64,000 nt of DNA from Bacteroides sp. An322 (GTDB lineage Bacteria > Bacteroidota > Bacteroidia > Bacteroidales > Bacteroidaceae). Location of the stretch: contig NZ_NFIN01000010.1 in assembly GCF_002161765.1 (NCBI RefSeq), positions 45,819 to 109,818 on the forward strand, read 5' to 3'. Position numbers and translations under genes: made by a program. Shown piece after piece: positions 51,820-59,998 of this stretch. Below the pieces are notes generated by a model. That model did not search any database, was not told the DNA's origin, and saw nothing but the letters and a program-made list of their open reading frames with translations. Position 1 is the stretch's first letter. Each line of letters opens with the position of its first letter.

Positions 51820-53006
51820 AATCGGTATCCCAACCCTAACATTAAGTTATTCGGGTCGCTAAACTTGCTCAGCTGATAACCTGTATGCAAGAAAAGGCGC
51901 GGGGTAACAAAGGTTTTCAGTGCCAATATCTGATAAAAGCCTTTTGTGTCTTCTCCTTTATAAATAAGATTACGCCCGATGCCGAAGTTGATGCAGAAGA
52001 TAGGCATGGTCAGTTCGGCACGGAGGGAAAGTCCTACGGCGAACTGTTCGCGGAATGGAGGACGATAAAATTTCTTATCTCCATTTTGCAGTGTATAGTC
52101 AGTAGTTCCGGCAACGTGTTCTTTTAAGTTGGCACTTTCATCGTATTGGGCATCCAATGAAAGCCCGGCACGGAAATATTTGTTTATTCGGTAGAGCGGG
52201 TTGAAATTTAGTCCTACTACGCCAAACGAACCCGGAATTAAATATTTTTCATTGGGCCAAATAATTCCTTTGCGCCGAGTCGCTCCGTATATAATAAGGT
52301 CGTAACTAAATGGAGAACCTTTGGGTGTAACGTTTTCTTGTTTGAATGATTGAGACCTTTTTTCTCCACTATCGAATGTCCGTATTACTCCGATACGTCC
52401 TCCTATTGTGTTTACTCCCGCATTGGGATAATTGCTATTCCCATTCGAATAATGAGTAGCTTCTATACCTGCGGTCAATTTCCATTCGGGAGCCAATTGC
52501 CAATTTAAGAGAAATCCTATGTTCAGGTAAGCGTTGATTTTTGAGCCTATCACATCATTATAGGGGTTTGTTATTTCATTGTATTTCTTCCAGCCAAATG
52601 ATGCGCCGAAGTTCCATTCATAATCTAAAGTCAGTCGGGAAGAAAGACGGGCTATTTGTGAGCCTTGAAATACATAGACGCTGATAGGGTTTCCTAGTTC
52701 GGAAGCATTGAAAAAAGAAGTGTACGAAACACCTATGCCTTGATAGGCATGTGGGTAAAGTTGTCCGATTGATGAATTCGGATTGAACCGGAAAGCATAT
52801 TTTAAGTGTGCGGAGAGTACATTACGTATGGGTTTTCCTTGTGCATTTGTGCCTTCGAAGAAACCATGGGTAGGCATGACGTACCCCGGACGGATATCGA
52901 ATCCTATTTGGTGGTGTATCGGTTTACGGATAATCGTATCGCTTGTAGCATATCCTTTTAGGGATATTATCAAGAGGCAAAGTAAAAAAATATATCTGAA
53001 ATTCAT
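51816..53006 (-). CDS. Acyloxyacyl hydrolase / PagL-like lipid A deacylase
   Basis: The 396-residue exported protein has a signal peptide (FIFLLCLLIISLKGYAT region). It has an outer-membrane barrel with the PagL-type active-site strand THYSNGNSNYPNAGVN, where His and Ser are the expected catalytic pair, and ends in LMLGLGYRF with a C-terminal Phe. Such proteins remove ester-linked acyl chains from lipid A; exact specificity is inferred. It is downstream of a lipoprotein gene with only 6 bases between, so the two are co-transcribed. Confidence 0.8.
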   Translation of the reverse strand: MNFRYIFLLCLLIISLKGYATSDTIIRKPIHHQIGFDIRPGYVMPTHGFFEGTNAQGKPIRNVLSAHLKYAFRFNPNSSIGQLYPHAYQGIGVSYTSFFNASELGNPISVYVFQGSQIARLSSRLTLDYEWNFGASFGWKKYNEITNPYNDVIGSKINAYLNIGFLLNWQLAPEWKLTAGIEATHYSNGNSNYPNAGVNTIGGRIGVIRTFDSGEKRSQSFKQENVTPKGSPFSYDLIIYGATRRKGIIWPNEKYLIPGSFGVVGLNFNPLYRINKYFRAGLSLDAQYDESANLKEHVAGTTDYTLQNGDKKFYRPPFREQFAVGLSLRAELTMPIFCINFGIGRNLIYKGEDTKGFYQILALKTFVTPRLFLHTGYQLSKFSDPNNLMLGLGYRF

Positions 53007-53012
53007 GATTTG

Positions 53013-53999
53013 TTATTCTATAATTGAAGTGGTTATACGATGGTCGATGGGCATAAGTCTGCGGAACATCCCTTCGGCTTCATAACGTTTTCCGGTCTTG
53101 GGTTGGACAAAATAAATCTTGTAGGGCGTGATGATTTCGTTCCATATCCAATAAACTTGTATAGTCATTTTAGAATTAGCCGGGATGGTTATGTTGTAAA
53201 TGGTATCTGGAAGTTTAACCGGTATTATTTGTGTACCCGGAGGGTAGTTGGCTTCTTCATTGCCTATTTCCAGCTTATTTGTTTCCGGATTGAAATAAGG
53301 GATAGGGAGTTTGGTTTCAGGCTCCGTAAGTGGATAGGGATAATCGGTATCTGGTTCGAACTCGATGAGGCTATATGCATTTTTGAATACGTCTACCTGC
53401 CAGCTTGTAGGTTGGGAAGTGTGATTGGTTATATAGTCTCCGCCTCTTTTTTCTTCTGATTGGCTGGTATAGAAAGCGTCCAGACTGTATTCAACCCGGT
53501 CTATTTGATAGGGAGTACCCGGAAGTATATTGATATAAATGGTTTTTAAATCGGATGCGTTTGATGTCGTTATGCAAAACTGATAAGGAACGGCATAGCT
53601 ATTTCCTTCTACCTTTACTTTCAGTTCATCGTACCGTTCTCTTTCTACGGTCACTTGGGTAAACGGGTCTTTGTAGACTCCTTTGCCTCTGCCTGTCCAT
53701 AGAATAGGTTCCCAGGTATATATGGTATCTTGTTCATCGTAAGGGATATATTCCCATTTTTCACGGAACATGTTTTCATCAGCGTTGAAATGAAAGCCTG
53801 AGATTTCCCATTTTTCCGAAAGGAATTGTATAGTGATTGAATCTCCTTCGCCGTTTAATGTATATTCGGTTATTTCGGGGGCAAACTCTTCCGTAGGGGT
53901 GTCTTGGCCATATGGCTCTTCCACAAAGATGTCTTGGTTGCATTGGCAGAATGAAATACTTGCAAGCAAGAATAGAATTAGTTTCAGTATATGTTTCAT
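53013..53999 (-). CDS. Lipoprotein of unknown function, in operon with the PagL-like gene
   Basis: The 328-residue protein has a lipoprotein signal (MKHILKLILFLLASISFCQC) and an acidic, Pro-rich linker (EEPYGQDTPTEEFAPEITEY). A beta-rich body follows (WEISGFHFNADENMFREKWE, ILPGTPYQIDRVEYSLDAFY, PANSKMTIQVYWIWNEIITP). I do not recognise the family. It is upstream of the outer-membrane lipid A deacylase-like gene with 6 bases spacing, which suggests joint function at the cell surface. Confidence 0.75.
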   Translation of the reverse strand: MKHILKLILFLLASISFCQCNQDIFVEEPYGQDTPTEEFAPEITEYTLNGEGDSITIQFLSEKWEISGFHFNADENMFREKWEYIPYDEQDTIYTWEPILWTGRGKGVYKDPFTQVTVERERYDELKVKVEGNSYAVPYQFCITTSNASDLKTIYINILPGTPYQIDRVEYSLDAFYTSQSEEKRGGDYITNHTSQPTSWQVDVFKNAYSLIEFEPDTDYPYPLTEPETKLPIPYFNPETNKLEIGNEEANYPPGTQIIPVKLPDTIYNITIPANSKMTIQVYWIWNEIITPYKIYFVQPKTGKRYEAEGMFRRLMPIDHRITTSIIE

Positions 54000-54117
54000 T
54001 TTTTTCTTTTTGAAGCCGATAATGTGTTTCCATTTTGATGAATATTATCCCAAAAATAATAGAATAGGGTGAGATATACAAATGTGGATGAGATTATTTA
54101 TTGTTTGTTGATTGAAA

Positions 54118-54152
54118 AAAGAAAGGATGCGCAAGTCACGCATCCTTTCTTT
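54118..54152 (-). terminator. Terminator of the RNase G gene
   Basis: AAAGAAAGGATGCG (54118-54131) pairs perfectly with CGCATCCTTTCTTT (54139-54152) over a 7-base loop. T/A-rich flanks suit intrinsic termination on either strand. It touches the stop codon of the RNase G gene. Confidence 0.85.
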
Positions 54153-55726
54153 TATTTGATTTCGAACTCTTCTTTCATGTCAATCTCTTCATTGTGAGCA
54201 TCGTAGAATTTATATTGCAGGAAGGCAAGGCTTTGGTTGGGAATGATTTTGATTCCAAACCCGTATTTCATTTGCCATTTTCGTTTCAGCGATACAATCC
54301 CTTGATTGATGTATGCCGCCACGTAAGGGTGGATATGCAATGTAAATTTTTTTACCTTCAACTTATTGACCAGATAGTCGATTTTACTTTCCAATGTATC
54401 CGTAAACAGGATAGAAGGCTTGATTTTCCCTTTTCCGAAACAGGTAGGGCAATCTTCGTCTGTCGTGACATCCATAGCCGGACGTACCCGCTGGCGTGTG
54501 ATTTGCATCAGTCCGAATTTGCTAAGGGGCAGAATATTATGTTTCGCACGGTCTTTCTGCATATTCTGGCACATACGTTCATAGAGCTTCTGCCTGTTCT
54601 CGGCAAGGTTCATGTCGATGAAGTCGACAACGATGATGCCTCCCATATCCCTTAACCGAAGTTGGCGAGCCAACTCATCGGCTGCGCCCAAATTGACATC
54701 GAGGGCATTGGCTTCTTGTCCGTTAGCGGCTTTCGAGCGGTTTCCGCTATTCACGTCTACTACGTGGAGCGCTTCGGTATGTTCGATAATCAGATAGGCT
54801 CCACTTTTATAAGAGACGGTTTTGCCGAACGATGACTTAATTTGTTTGGTGATAGCAAAGTTATCAAAAATAGGAAGTTGACCTGTGTATAGCTTGACAA
54901 TGCCTGTTCGGTCGGGCGCAATCAAAGCTACGTAATTTTTTACTTCATTGTAAACCGTTTCATCGTTTACATAGATGTTTTCGTATGAAGGATTGAACAA
55001 GTCGCGCAACATGGCTACGGTGCGGCTTGTCTCTTCATACACTAAGGTGGGCAATTTGGTTGCCTTTTGTACTTTGGTGATGGTCTCTTCCCAATGTTTC
55101 AGCAAGACTTTCAGTTCGGCATCCAATTCTGCTACGCGCTTCCCTTCAGCTACTGTGCGTACGATAATCCCGAAGTTTTTCGGTTTGATGCTTTGTAATA
55201 GCTGTTTGAGGCGTGCCCGTTCTTCACTTGACTTGATTTTTTGCGAAACCGAAACTTTATCGTTAAAAGGGATAAGTACCAAATACCGTCCGGCAAACGA
55301 GAGCTCGCATGTCAAGCGCGGTCCCTTGGTCGATATAGGCTCTTTTACGATTTGCACGATGACTTCCTGTCCTTGTTGGAGGACGTTCGAGATGCTTCCC
55401 TCTTTCTCTATATCGGGCAGCATGGAAGCCTTCGTCATGGGATAAAGTTTCTTCCGGTCGCTGATAACTTGCTTCAGATACTTCTGAAAAGAAAGAAATT
55501 GAGGACCTAGGTCTAAGTAATGAAGGAAAGCGTCTTTTTCGAAACCGACATCTATAAAGCAGGCGTTCAGTCCGGGCATCAGTTTTCTTACTTTGCCCAC
55601 GTACATGTTGCCGACCGAAAAAGAAAGGTTTCTTTCTTCTTTCTGGAACTCTACCAGGTTTTTGTCTTCCAGCAGAGCGATTGAAATTTCTTTCGGCTGT
55701 ACATCTACTACTAATTCGCTTGTCAC
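54152..55726 (-). CDS. rng: Ribonuclease G (RNase E/G family)
   Basis: The 524-residue endoribonuclease has an N-terminal S1-like region (VGNMYVGKVRKLMPGLNACF, then GFEKDAFLHY), the 5'-sensor region and catalytic aspartates in RDMGGIIVVDFIDM. The zinc-link CPTCFGKGK is present. It processes and decays RNA, including 16S rRNA maturation. The length matches Bacteroidetes RNase G, without the long C-terminal scaffold of RNase E. The upstream interval holds the small basic protein at 55860 and HU. Confidence 0.94.
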   Translation of the reverse strand: MTSELVVDVQPKEISIALLEDKNLVEFQKEERNLSFSVGNMYVGKVRKLMPGLNACFIDVGFEKDAFLHYLDLGPQFLSFQKYLKQVISDRKKLYPMTKASMLPDIEKEGSISNVLQQGQEVIVQIVKEPISTKGPRLTCELSFAGRYLVLIPFNDKVSVSQKIKSSEERARLKQLLQSIKPKNFGIIVRTVAEGKRVAELDAELKVLLKHWEETITKVQKATKLPTLVYEETSRTVAMLRDLFNPSYENIYVNDETVYNEVKNYVALIAPDRTGIVKLYTGQLPIFDNFAITKQIKSSFGKTVSYKSGAYLIIEHTEALHVVDVNSGNRSKAANGQEANALDVNLGAADELARQLRLRDMGGIIVVDFIDMNLAENRQKLYERMCQNMQKDRAKHNILPLSKFGLMQITRQRVRPAMDVTTDEDCPTCFGKGKIKPSILFTDTLESKIDYLVNKLKVKKFTLHIHPYVAAYINQGIVSLKRKWQMKYGFGIKIIPNQSLAFLQYKFYDAHNEEIDMKEEFEIK

Positions 55727-55859
55727 TTGATTACTTGGTTTAGAGGTTAATAACTAATGATTCCAATTATAAAGACTCTTCATACACAAAGAACAAACCT
55801 GAAAGACTATTGAGGAGCTTTGCAAGTTTGTTCTTTATTGAAGTCGGACAGACTAACAA

Positions 55860-55952
55860 TTATTTTTTGCTTTTATGTCTGTTCTTTCTTAGTCTTTTTT
55901 TACGCTTGTGAGTAGACATTTTATGTCTTTTTCTTTTCTTTCCGCTTGGCAT
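55860..55952 (-). CDS. 30-residue basic ribosomal-type protein (AURKAIP1/COX24-like, bS22/mS38 type)
   Basis: An ATG at 55950-55952 opens a 30-codon frame starting MPSGKKRKRHKMSTHKRKKR and ending LRKNRHKSKK, with 21 Lys/Arg/His residues. The KRxKMxxHKRKKRLRKxRHK core matches the AURKAIP1/COX24 motif of mitochondrial mS38 and small actinobacterial bS22. It is 37 bases downstream of the HU gene on the same strand and would be missed by gene finders with length cut-offs. Role in the small ribosomal subunit is inferred from the motif. Confidence 0.75.
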   Translation of the reverse strand: MPSGKKRKRHKMSTHKRKKRLRKNRHKSKK

Positions 55953-55989
55953 AGCTTCAAAATTTTATAGGGTTAATACTAATGTTAAT

Positions 55990-56265
55990 TTATTTTTTTA
56001 CTGAAAGAGTAAACGTTTTTGCCGGTTTAAATGCCGGAATATTGTGTTCCGGGATAATAATCGTCGTATTTTTTGAAATGTTACGGGCAGTCTTCTGCGC
56101 TCTTTTCTTCACAATGAAACTACCGAAACCCCGAAGGTATACATTCTCGTCGTTTGATAATGAAACCTTTACAGATTCCATAAATGCTTCCAACGTAGTC
56201 AATACGGTTTGTCTGTCAATACCAGTGTTTTTGGCAATTTCGTTTACAATATCTGCTTTAGTCAT
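55990..56265 (-). CDS. HU-family DNA-binding protein
   Basis: The 91-residue protein has the histone-like fold: MTKADIVNEIAKNTGIDRQT, LRGFGSFIVKKRAQKTARN and the DNA-arm region IIIPEHNIPAFKPAKTFT with the Pro at the tip. HU bends DNA and compacts the nucleoid. A minus-strand -7 box (TATATTTG) lies at 56312-56319, 47 bases upstream. It is divergent from mutY. Confidence 0.95.
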   Translation of the reverse strand: MTKADIVNEIAKNTGIDRQTVLTTLEAFMESVKVSLSNDENVYLRGFGSFIVKKRAQKTARNISKNTTIIIPEHNIPAFKPAKTFTLSVKK

Positions 56266-56311
56266 TTCGCCTAATAATTATTGTTATACGTTATCTTAAT
56301 TTTTTGGATTG

Positions 56312-56319
56312 CAAATATA
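56312..56319 (-). promoter_or_regulatory. -7 box of the HU gene
   Basis: The minus strand reads TATATTTG. The divergent mutY promoter (TATTTTTG, 56395-56402) lies 76 bases away. Confidence 0.6.
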
Positions 56320-56394
56320 TAGCTTTTCTCGCTCATGGCGAAATTTCTTTTGAACAAATTTTAGAAAAAGTGTTTTTAGCATCTTCAAAACCTG

Positions 56395-56402
56395 TATTTT
56401 TG
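56395..56402 (+). promoter_or_regulatory. -7 box of the mutY-ssb-gldE operon
   Basis: TATTTTTG lies 41 bases before the mutY start. Confidence 0.55.
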
Positions 56403-56442
56403 CAGGACTTTAAGTGTTTTTTAATCTGAAGATAGTGAAAAG

Positions 56443-57498
56443 ATGAGTCGGTTTGGCGAAATATTAATACGTTGGTATCAGGAAAACAAGCGGGATTTGC
56501 CTTGGAGAAATACGAAAGACCCTTACAAAATATGGATATCGGAAATTATCCTTCAGCAGACCCGTGTCGTGCAGGGATATGATTACTATTGCCGCTTTAT
56601 CAAGCGGTTCCCCGATGTGTTTGCTTTGGCTGAGGCGGATGAAGATGAGGTGATGAAATACTGGCAGGGATTGGGGTATTATTCCCGTGCGCGGAATTTG
56701 CATGAGGCAGCCCGTTCGATAGCCGGTCGGGGAATTTTCCCAAATACGTACGAGGAGGTGCGGAAGCTGAAAGGGGTGGGCGATTATACGGCGGCGGCTA
56801 TCTGCTCTTTTGCTTACGATATGCCTTATGCGGTGGTAGATGGGAATGTGTACCGGGTTTTATCCCGCTGGATGGGGGTTGAAGAACCGATTGATACGGT
56901 GCGGGGCAAGAAGCTGTTTGCGGCGCTGGCGGACGAGCTGCTGGAACGGTCTGCGCCGGCTCTGTACAATCAGGCGATTATGGATTTCGGTGCCATCCAG
57001 TGTGTGCCTTCTTCTCCTTCTTGTTTGTTTTGTCCTTTATCGGATAGTTGCGTAGCTTTACAAAAAGGGTTGGTAGATGCGCTTCCGATGAAGCAACATA
57101 AGACTAAGGTGACAAACCGATACTTTATTTATTTCTATGTACGCGCGGGGGAATATACATTTCTTCATAAGCGGGAGTCGGGTGATATTTGGCATAATTT
57201 GTATGAGTTCCCATTGGTTGAGGCTGATAGGGAAATGGCGGAAGAAGAGGTTTGCAGGCTTCCTGAGTATAAGAAATTATTCGAGGGATGTGAGATTCAG
57301 GCTACCCGGATGGTAGCTAAGCAAGTGAAGCATGTACTTTCGCATCGGGTGATTTATGCCGATTGTTATGAAGTGGTGATAGCGGAAAAAGAAATGCCTA
57401 AGGGAGCATTTCAGAAGGTTTTGAGGGATGATTTACACAAATTTGCGGTTCCGCGCTTGATATCTCGTTTTTTTTCGTTACTTTTGAGACCAAAATAA
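56443..57498 (+). CDS. mutY: A/G-specific adenine glycosylase
   Basis: The 351-residue enzyme removes adenine mispaired with 8-oxoguanine. Catalytic Glu is in ISEIILQQTRVVQGYDY, and the helix-hairpin-helix is LKGVGDYTAAAICSFAYDMP with Asp in AVVDGNVYRVLSRW. The iron-sulfur ligands follow C-x6-C-x2-C-x5-C (CVPSSPSCLFCPLSDSC). A C-terminal NUDIX-like domain recognises 8-oxoG. It is the first gene of an operon with ssb, gldE and a phosphopantetheinyl transferase, as in many Bacteroidetes. Confidence 0.96.
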   Translation: MSRFGEILIRWYQENKRDLPWRNTKDPYKIWISEIILQQTRVVQGYDYYCRFIKRFPDVFALAEADEDEVMKYWQGLGYYSRARNLHEAARSIAGRGIFPNTYEEVRKLKGVGDYTAAAICSFAYDMPYAVVDGNVYRVLSRWMGVEEPIDTVRGKKLFAALADELLERSAPALYNQAIMDFGAIQCVPSSPSCLFCPLSDSCVALQKGLVDALPMKQHKTKVTNRYFIYFYVRAGEYTFLHKRESGDIWHNLYEFPLVEADREMAEEEVCRLPEYKKLFEGCEIQATRMVAKQVKHVLSHRVIYADCYEVVIAEKEMPKGAFQKVLRDDLHKFAVPRLISRFFSLLLRPK

Positions 57499-57504
57499 GT
57501 AAAT

Positions 57505-57511
57505 AAGGAGG
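57505..57511 (+). promoter_or_regulatory. Strong Shine-Dalgarno-like AAGGAGG before ssb
   Basis: AAGGAGG ends 3 bases before the ssb ATG and starts 6 bases after the mutY stop. Such sites are rare in Bacteroidetes, so either it helps reinitiation after mutY or it is a chance match; the spacing is short. Confidence 0.35.
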
Positions 57512-57514
57512 ATT

Positions 57515-57952
57515 ATGTCATTAAATAAAGTTCAGTTGATAGGCAATGTGGGAAAAGACCCGGATGTGCGCTATCTGGATAATGGAGTGGCGGTGGCGGC
57601 ATTTACGCTTGCCACTACTGACAGAGGATATACCTTGGCGAACGGCACGCAGGTGCCCGAACGCACGGAATGGCACAACATTGTGTTGTGGAATAGACTG
57701 GCGGAAATAGCCGAAAAGTATGTGCACAAAGGCGACAAACTGTATATAGAAGGGAAAATCCGTTCGCGTTCGTATGACGACCAGAACGGAATCAAACGCT
57801 ATGTGGTGGAGATTTTTGGGGACAATATGGAAATGTTGACTCCACGCTCCGTTCAGAGCGGGCAGCCCCAGCCGATGGTTCCCAATCAGCAACCTGCCGT
57901 TTCGGCACAACCTGCCCAGCAAACGAATGCCGCGGATGATTTGCCTTTTTAA
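57515..57952 (+). CDS. ssb: Single-stranded DNA-binding protein
   Basis: The 145-residue protein has an OB-fold (MSLNKVQLIGNVGKDPDVRY to the EWHNIVLWNRLAEIAEKYVH strand), a Gln/Pro-rich linker (GQPQPMVPNQQPAVSAQPAQ) and the acidic tip DDLPF that recruits repair proteins. Length is normal. It is 16 bases after mutY, in the same operon. Confidence 0.95.
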   Translation: MSLNKVQLIGNVGKDPDVRYLDNGVAVAAFTLATTDRGYTLANGTQVPERTEWHNIVLWNRLAEIAEKYVHKGDKLYIEGKIRSRSYDDQNGIKRYVVEIFGDNMEMLTPRSVQSGQPQPMVPNQQPAVSAQPAQQTNAADDLPF

Positions 57953-58006
57953 AGGTATATAACCGCTGGGTAATATGAATCTGATGTTTAACTAAAATCT
58001 ATTATT

Positions 58007-59347
58007 TTGGACTCTGACTCGTATTTATCTTTTTTAAAAGATTGGTTTAACGGACTTTGCTTTGTGTCTCCTTCGGTAGGGGCGGTTGTAGCCATAGTTT
58101 TAGCTATATTGTTATTGTGGGTGTCCGGTTTGATTTCGGCTTCAGAAATTGCTTTCTTTTCATTGACCGAAGATGATTTGGATGAAGTGAATGAAGAAAA
58201 ATCGGTTGCGGACCGGAAGATTCGGAAGTTATTGGATGATTCCGAACATTTGCTTGCGGCTATTTGGGTTTCTAATAAAGTTGTCAATGTTGCTATCGTT
58301 CTTTTGTGTGCCTATTTCTTTTCTGATGTGGTGCAATGGGAAGGGGCTTATGTGGTAGAATTTATTTTGCTTACACTTCTTTTGACTTTCTTGTTATTGC
58401 TATTTGGAGAAATAATGCCTCGCATTTATTCTGCACAAAACTCTTTAAAATTCTGTCGGATTGTTGTTGCTCCTGTTTGTTTTTTGCATTGGCTATTTAA
58501 GCCTGTTTCCAATGTATTGGTCCGCTCGGCTTTGGGGGTGGGGCGGATAGCTCAGAAATACAATAAAAAAGCGAACTTGTCTGTAGATGAATTGTCTCAA
58601 GCGCTTGAGTTGACTGATAAAGATGAAATATCAGAGGAGAGTAATATGTTGGAAGGCATTATCCGGTTTGGGGAAGAGACGGCAAAGGAGGTCATGACTT
58701 CCCGGCTGGATATGGTGGATTTGGAGATTGATACTCCGTTCCCGGATGTTATCAAGTGTGTGGTAGACAATGCGTATTCCCGTATTCCGGTTTACGAGGA
58801 ATCCCGTGATAATATCAAGGGCATTCTCTATATAAAAGACTTGTTGCCTTTTATTGATAAAGGGGAGGATTTTAAATGGCAAAACCTGATACGTCCGGCT
58901 TATTTCGTTCCGGAAACGAAGATGATTGATGATTTGCTTCGTGATTTTCAGGCTAATAAGATTCATATCGCTATCGTGGTGGATGAGTTTGGAGGTACAT
59001 CGGGATTGGTTACGATGGAAGATATTATCGAGGAAATTGTGGGTGAAATCAATGACGAATATGATGAAGAAGAGCATAATTATGTGAAGCTTTCCGATAA
59101 TGTATATGTCTTTGAGGGGAAAACCTTGCTTGCCGATTTTTATAAGATTGTAGATGTCGATTCAGACGAGTTTGAGGAGGCTGCCGGAGATTCGGATACG
59201 CTTGCAGGGCTCGTATTGGAGTTAAAGGGAGAGTTTCCCGCCTTGCATGAGATTATCCGTTATAAGGATTTTGTGTTTGAAGTGCTCGAAATGGATGCAC
59301 ACCGTATTGTGAAAGTAAAAGTGACAAAGAAAAATGCCTCTGTTTAA
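58007..59347 (+). CDS. gldE: GldE: DUF21/CBS/CorC-HlyC domain membrane protein
   Basis: The frame opens at a TTG codon (58007), reading (M)DSDSYLSFLKDWFNGLCF; no ATG in frame gives a full membrane domain, so TTG is the likely start. The 446-residue protein has four hydrophobic segments in a DUF21 region (VVAIVLAILLLWVSGLISAS), two CBS domains (EVMTSRLDMVDLEIDTPFPD; HIAIVVDEFGGTSGLVTMED) and a CorC/HlyC-like C-terminus. GldE is linked with gliding/envelope functions and may be an ion-transport or sensing protein. It overlaps the PPTase gene by 14 bases. Confidence 0.85.
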   Translation: MDSDSYLSFLKDWFNGLCFVSPSVGAVVAIVLAILLLWVSGLISASEIAFFSLTEDDLDEVNEEKSVADRKIRKLLDDSEHLLAAIWVSNKVVNVAIVLLCAYFFSDVVQWEGAYVVEFILLTLLLTFLLLLFGEIMPRIYSAQNSLKFCRIVVAPVCFLHWLFKPVSNVLVRSALGVGRIAQKYNKKANLSVDELSQALELTDKDEISEESNMLEGIIRFGEETAKEVMTSRLDMVDLEIDTPFPDVIKCVVDNAYSRIPVYEESRDNIKGILYIKDLLPFIDKGEDFKWQNLIRPAYFVPETKMIDDLLRDFQANKIHIAIVVDEFGGTSGLVTMEDIIEEIVGEINDEYDEEEHNYVKLSDNVYVFEGKTLLADFYKIVDVDSDEFEEAAGDSDTLAGLVLELKGEFPALHEIIRYKDFVFEVLEMDAHRIVKVKVTKKNASV

Positions 59348-59993
59348 ATCTTGGACGAGCGGGGAAGGTGTGTTCGCTATTTGGAAAGTGGAAGAATCGA
59401 ACGGGCAATTGAGGGCTTTATTGAAAGGGGCATTCCCTTATGATGCTGATATTTCCCGGATGAAAGCCGAATCCCGGCGTAGCGAATACCTGGCGGTAAG
59501 GGTATTGCTGGCTGAGGTGTGTGGTGAAGAAAAAGAGATTTGCCATGAGCCTTCGGGGAAGCCTTTCTTGGCGGACGGGAGTTTTCATTTGTCCATTTCC
59601 CATACTAAAGGATATGTGGCTATTGCTCTTCATCTTACGCGGGAAGTGGGCATTGATATCGAGCAGGTTTCGGGCAGGGTATTAAAAGTAGCCGACCGCT
59701 TTATGTCTAAGGAAGAGTTGCACGGGGAAAAAGAGGCGTTGGAAACTTATTCCGGAGGTGCGGAACGCTCCACCTTATATTATATGCTCCTGCATTGGTC
59801 GGCGAAAGAGACGATGTTTAAGCTCATGAATCAAGCGGAAGTCGATTTCAGGAACCACCTTCGCATCTTGCCTTTCCGGCTTTGTTCGGAAGGATGCTTT
59901 ACCGGATGCGAGTGCCGTACTTCGCAAGCGGCAAGCTATCCGGTTCATTACATGCTTCATCCCGATTTTGTCTGCACGTGGAGTGTTATATAG
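59334..59993 (+). CDS. 4'-phosphopantetheinyl transferase superfamily protein
   Basis: The 219-residue enzyme attaches phosphopantetheine to carrier proteins. The magnesium-binding motif VGIDIEQVSGRVLKVADRF and the catalytic segment LHWSAKETMFKL (W-x-x-K-E-x-x-x-K) are intact. The layout is Sfp-like rather than AcpS-like. Overlap with gldE by 14 bases shows translational coupling. Its carrier substrate is not in this window. Confidence 0.9.
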   Translation: MPLFKSWTSGEGVFAIWKVEESNGQLRALLKGAFPYDADISRMKAESRRSEYLAVRVLLAEVCGEEKEICHEPSGKPFLADGSFHLSISHTKGYVAIALHLTREVGIDIEQVSGRVLKVADRFMSKEELHGEKEALETYSGGAERSTLYYMLLHWSAKETMFKLMNQAEVDFRNHLRILPFRLCSEGCFTGCECRTSQAASYPVHYMLHPDFVCTWSVI

Positions 59994-59998
59994 CGCGT

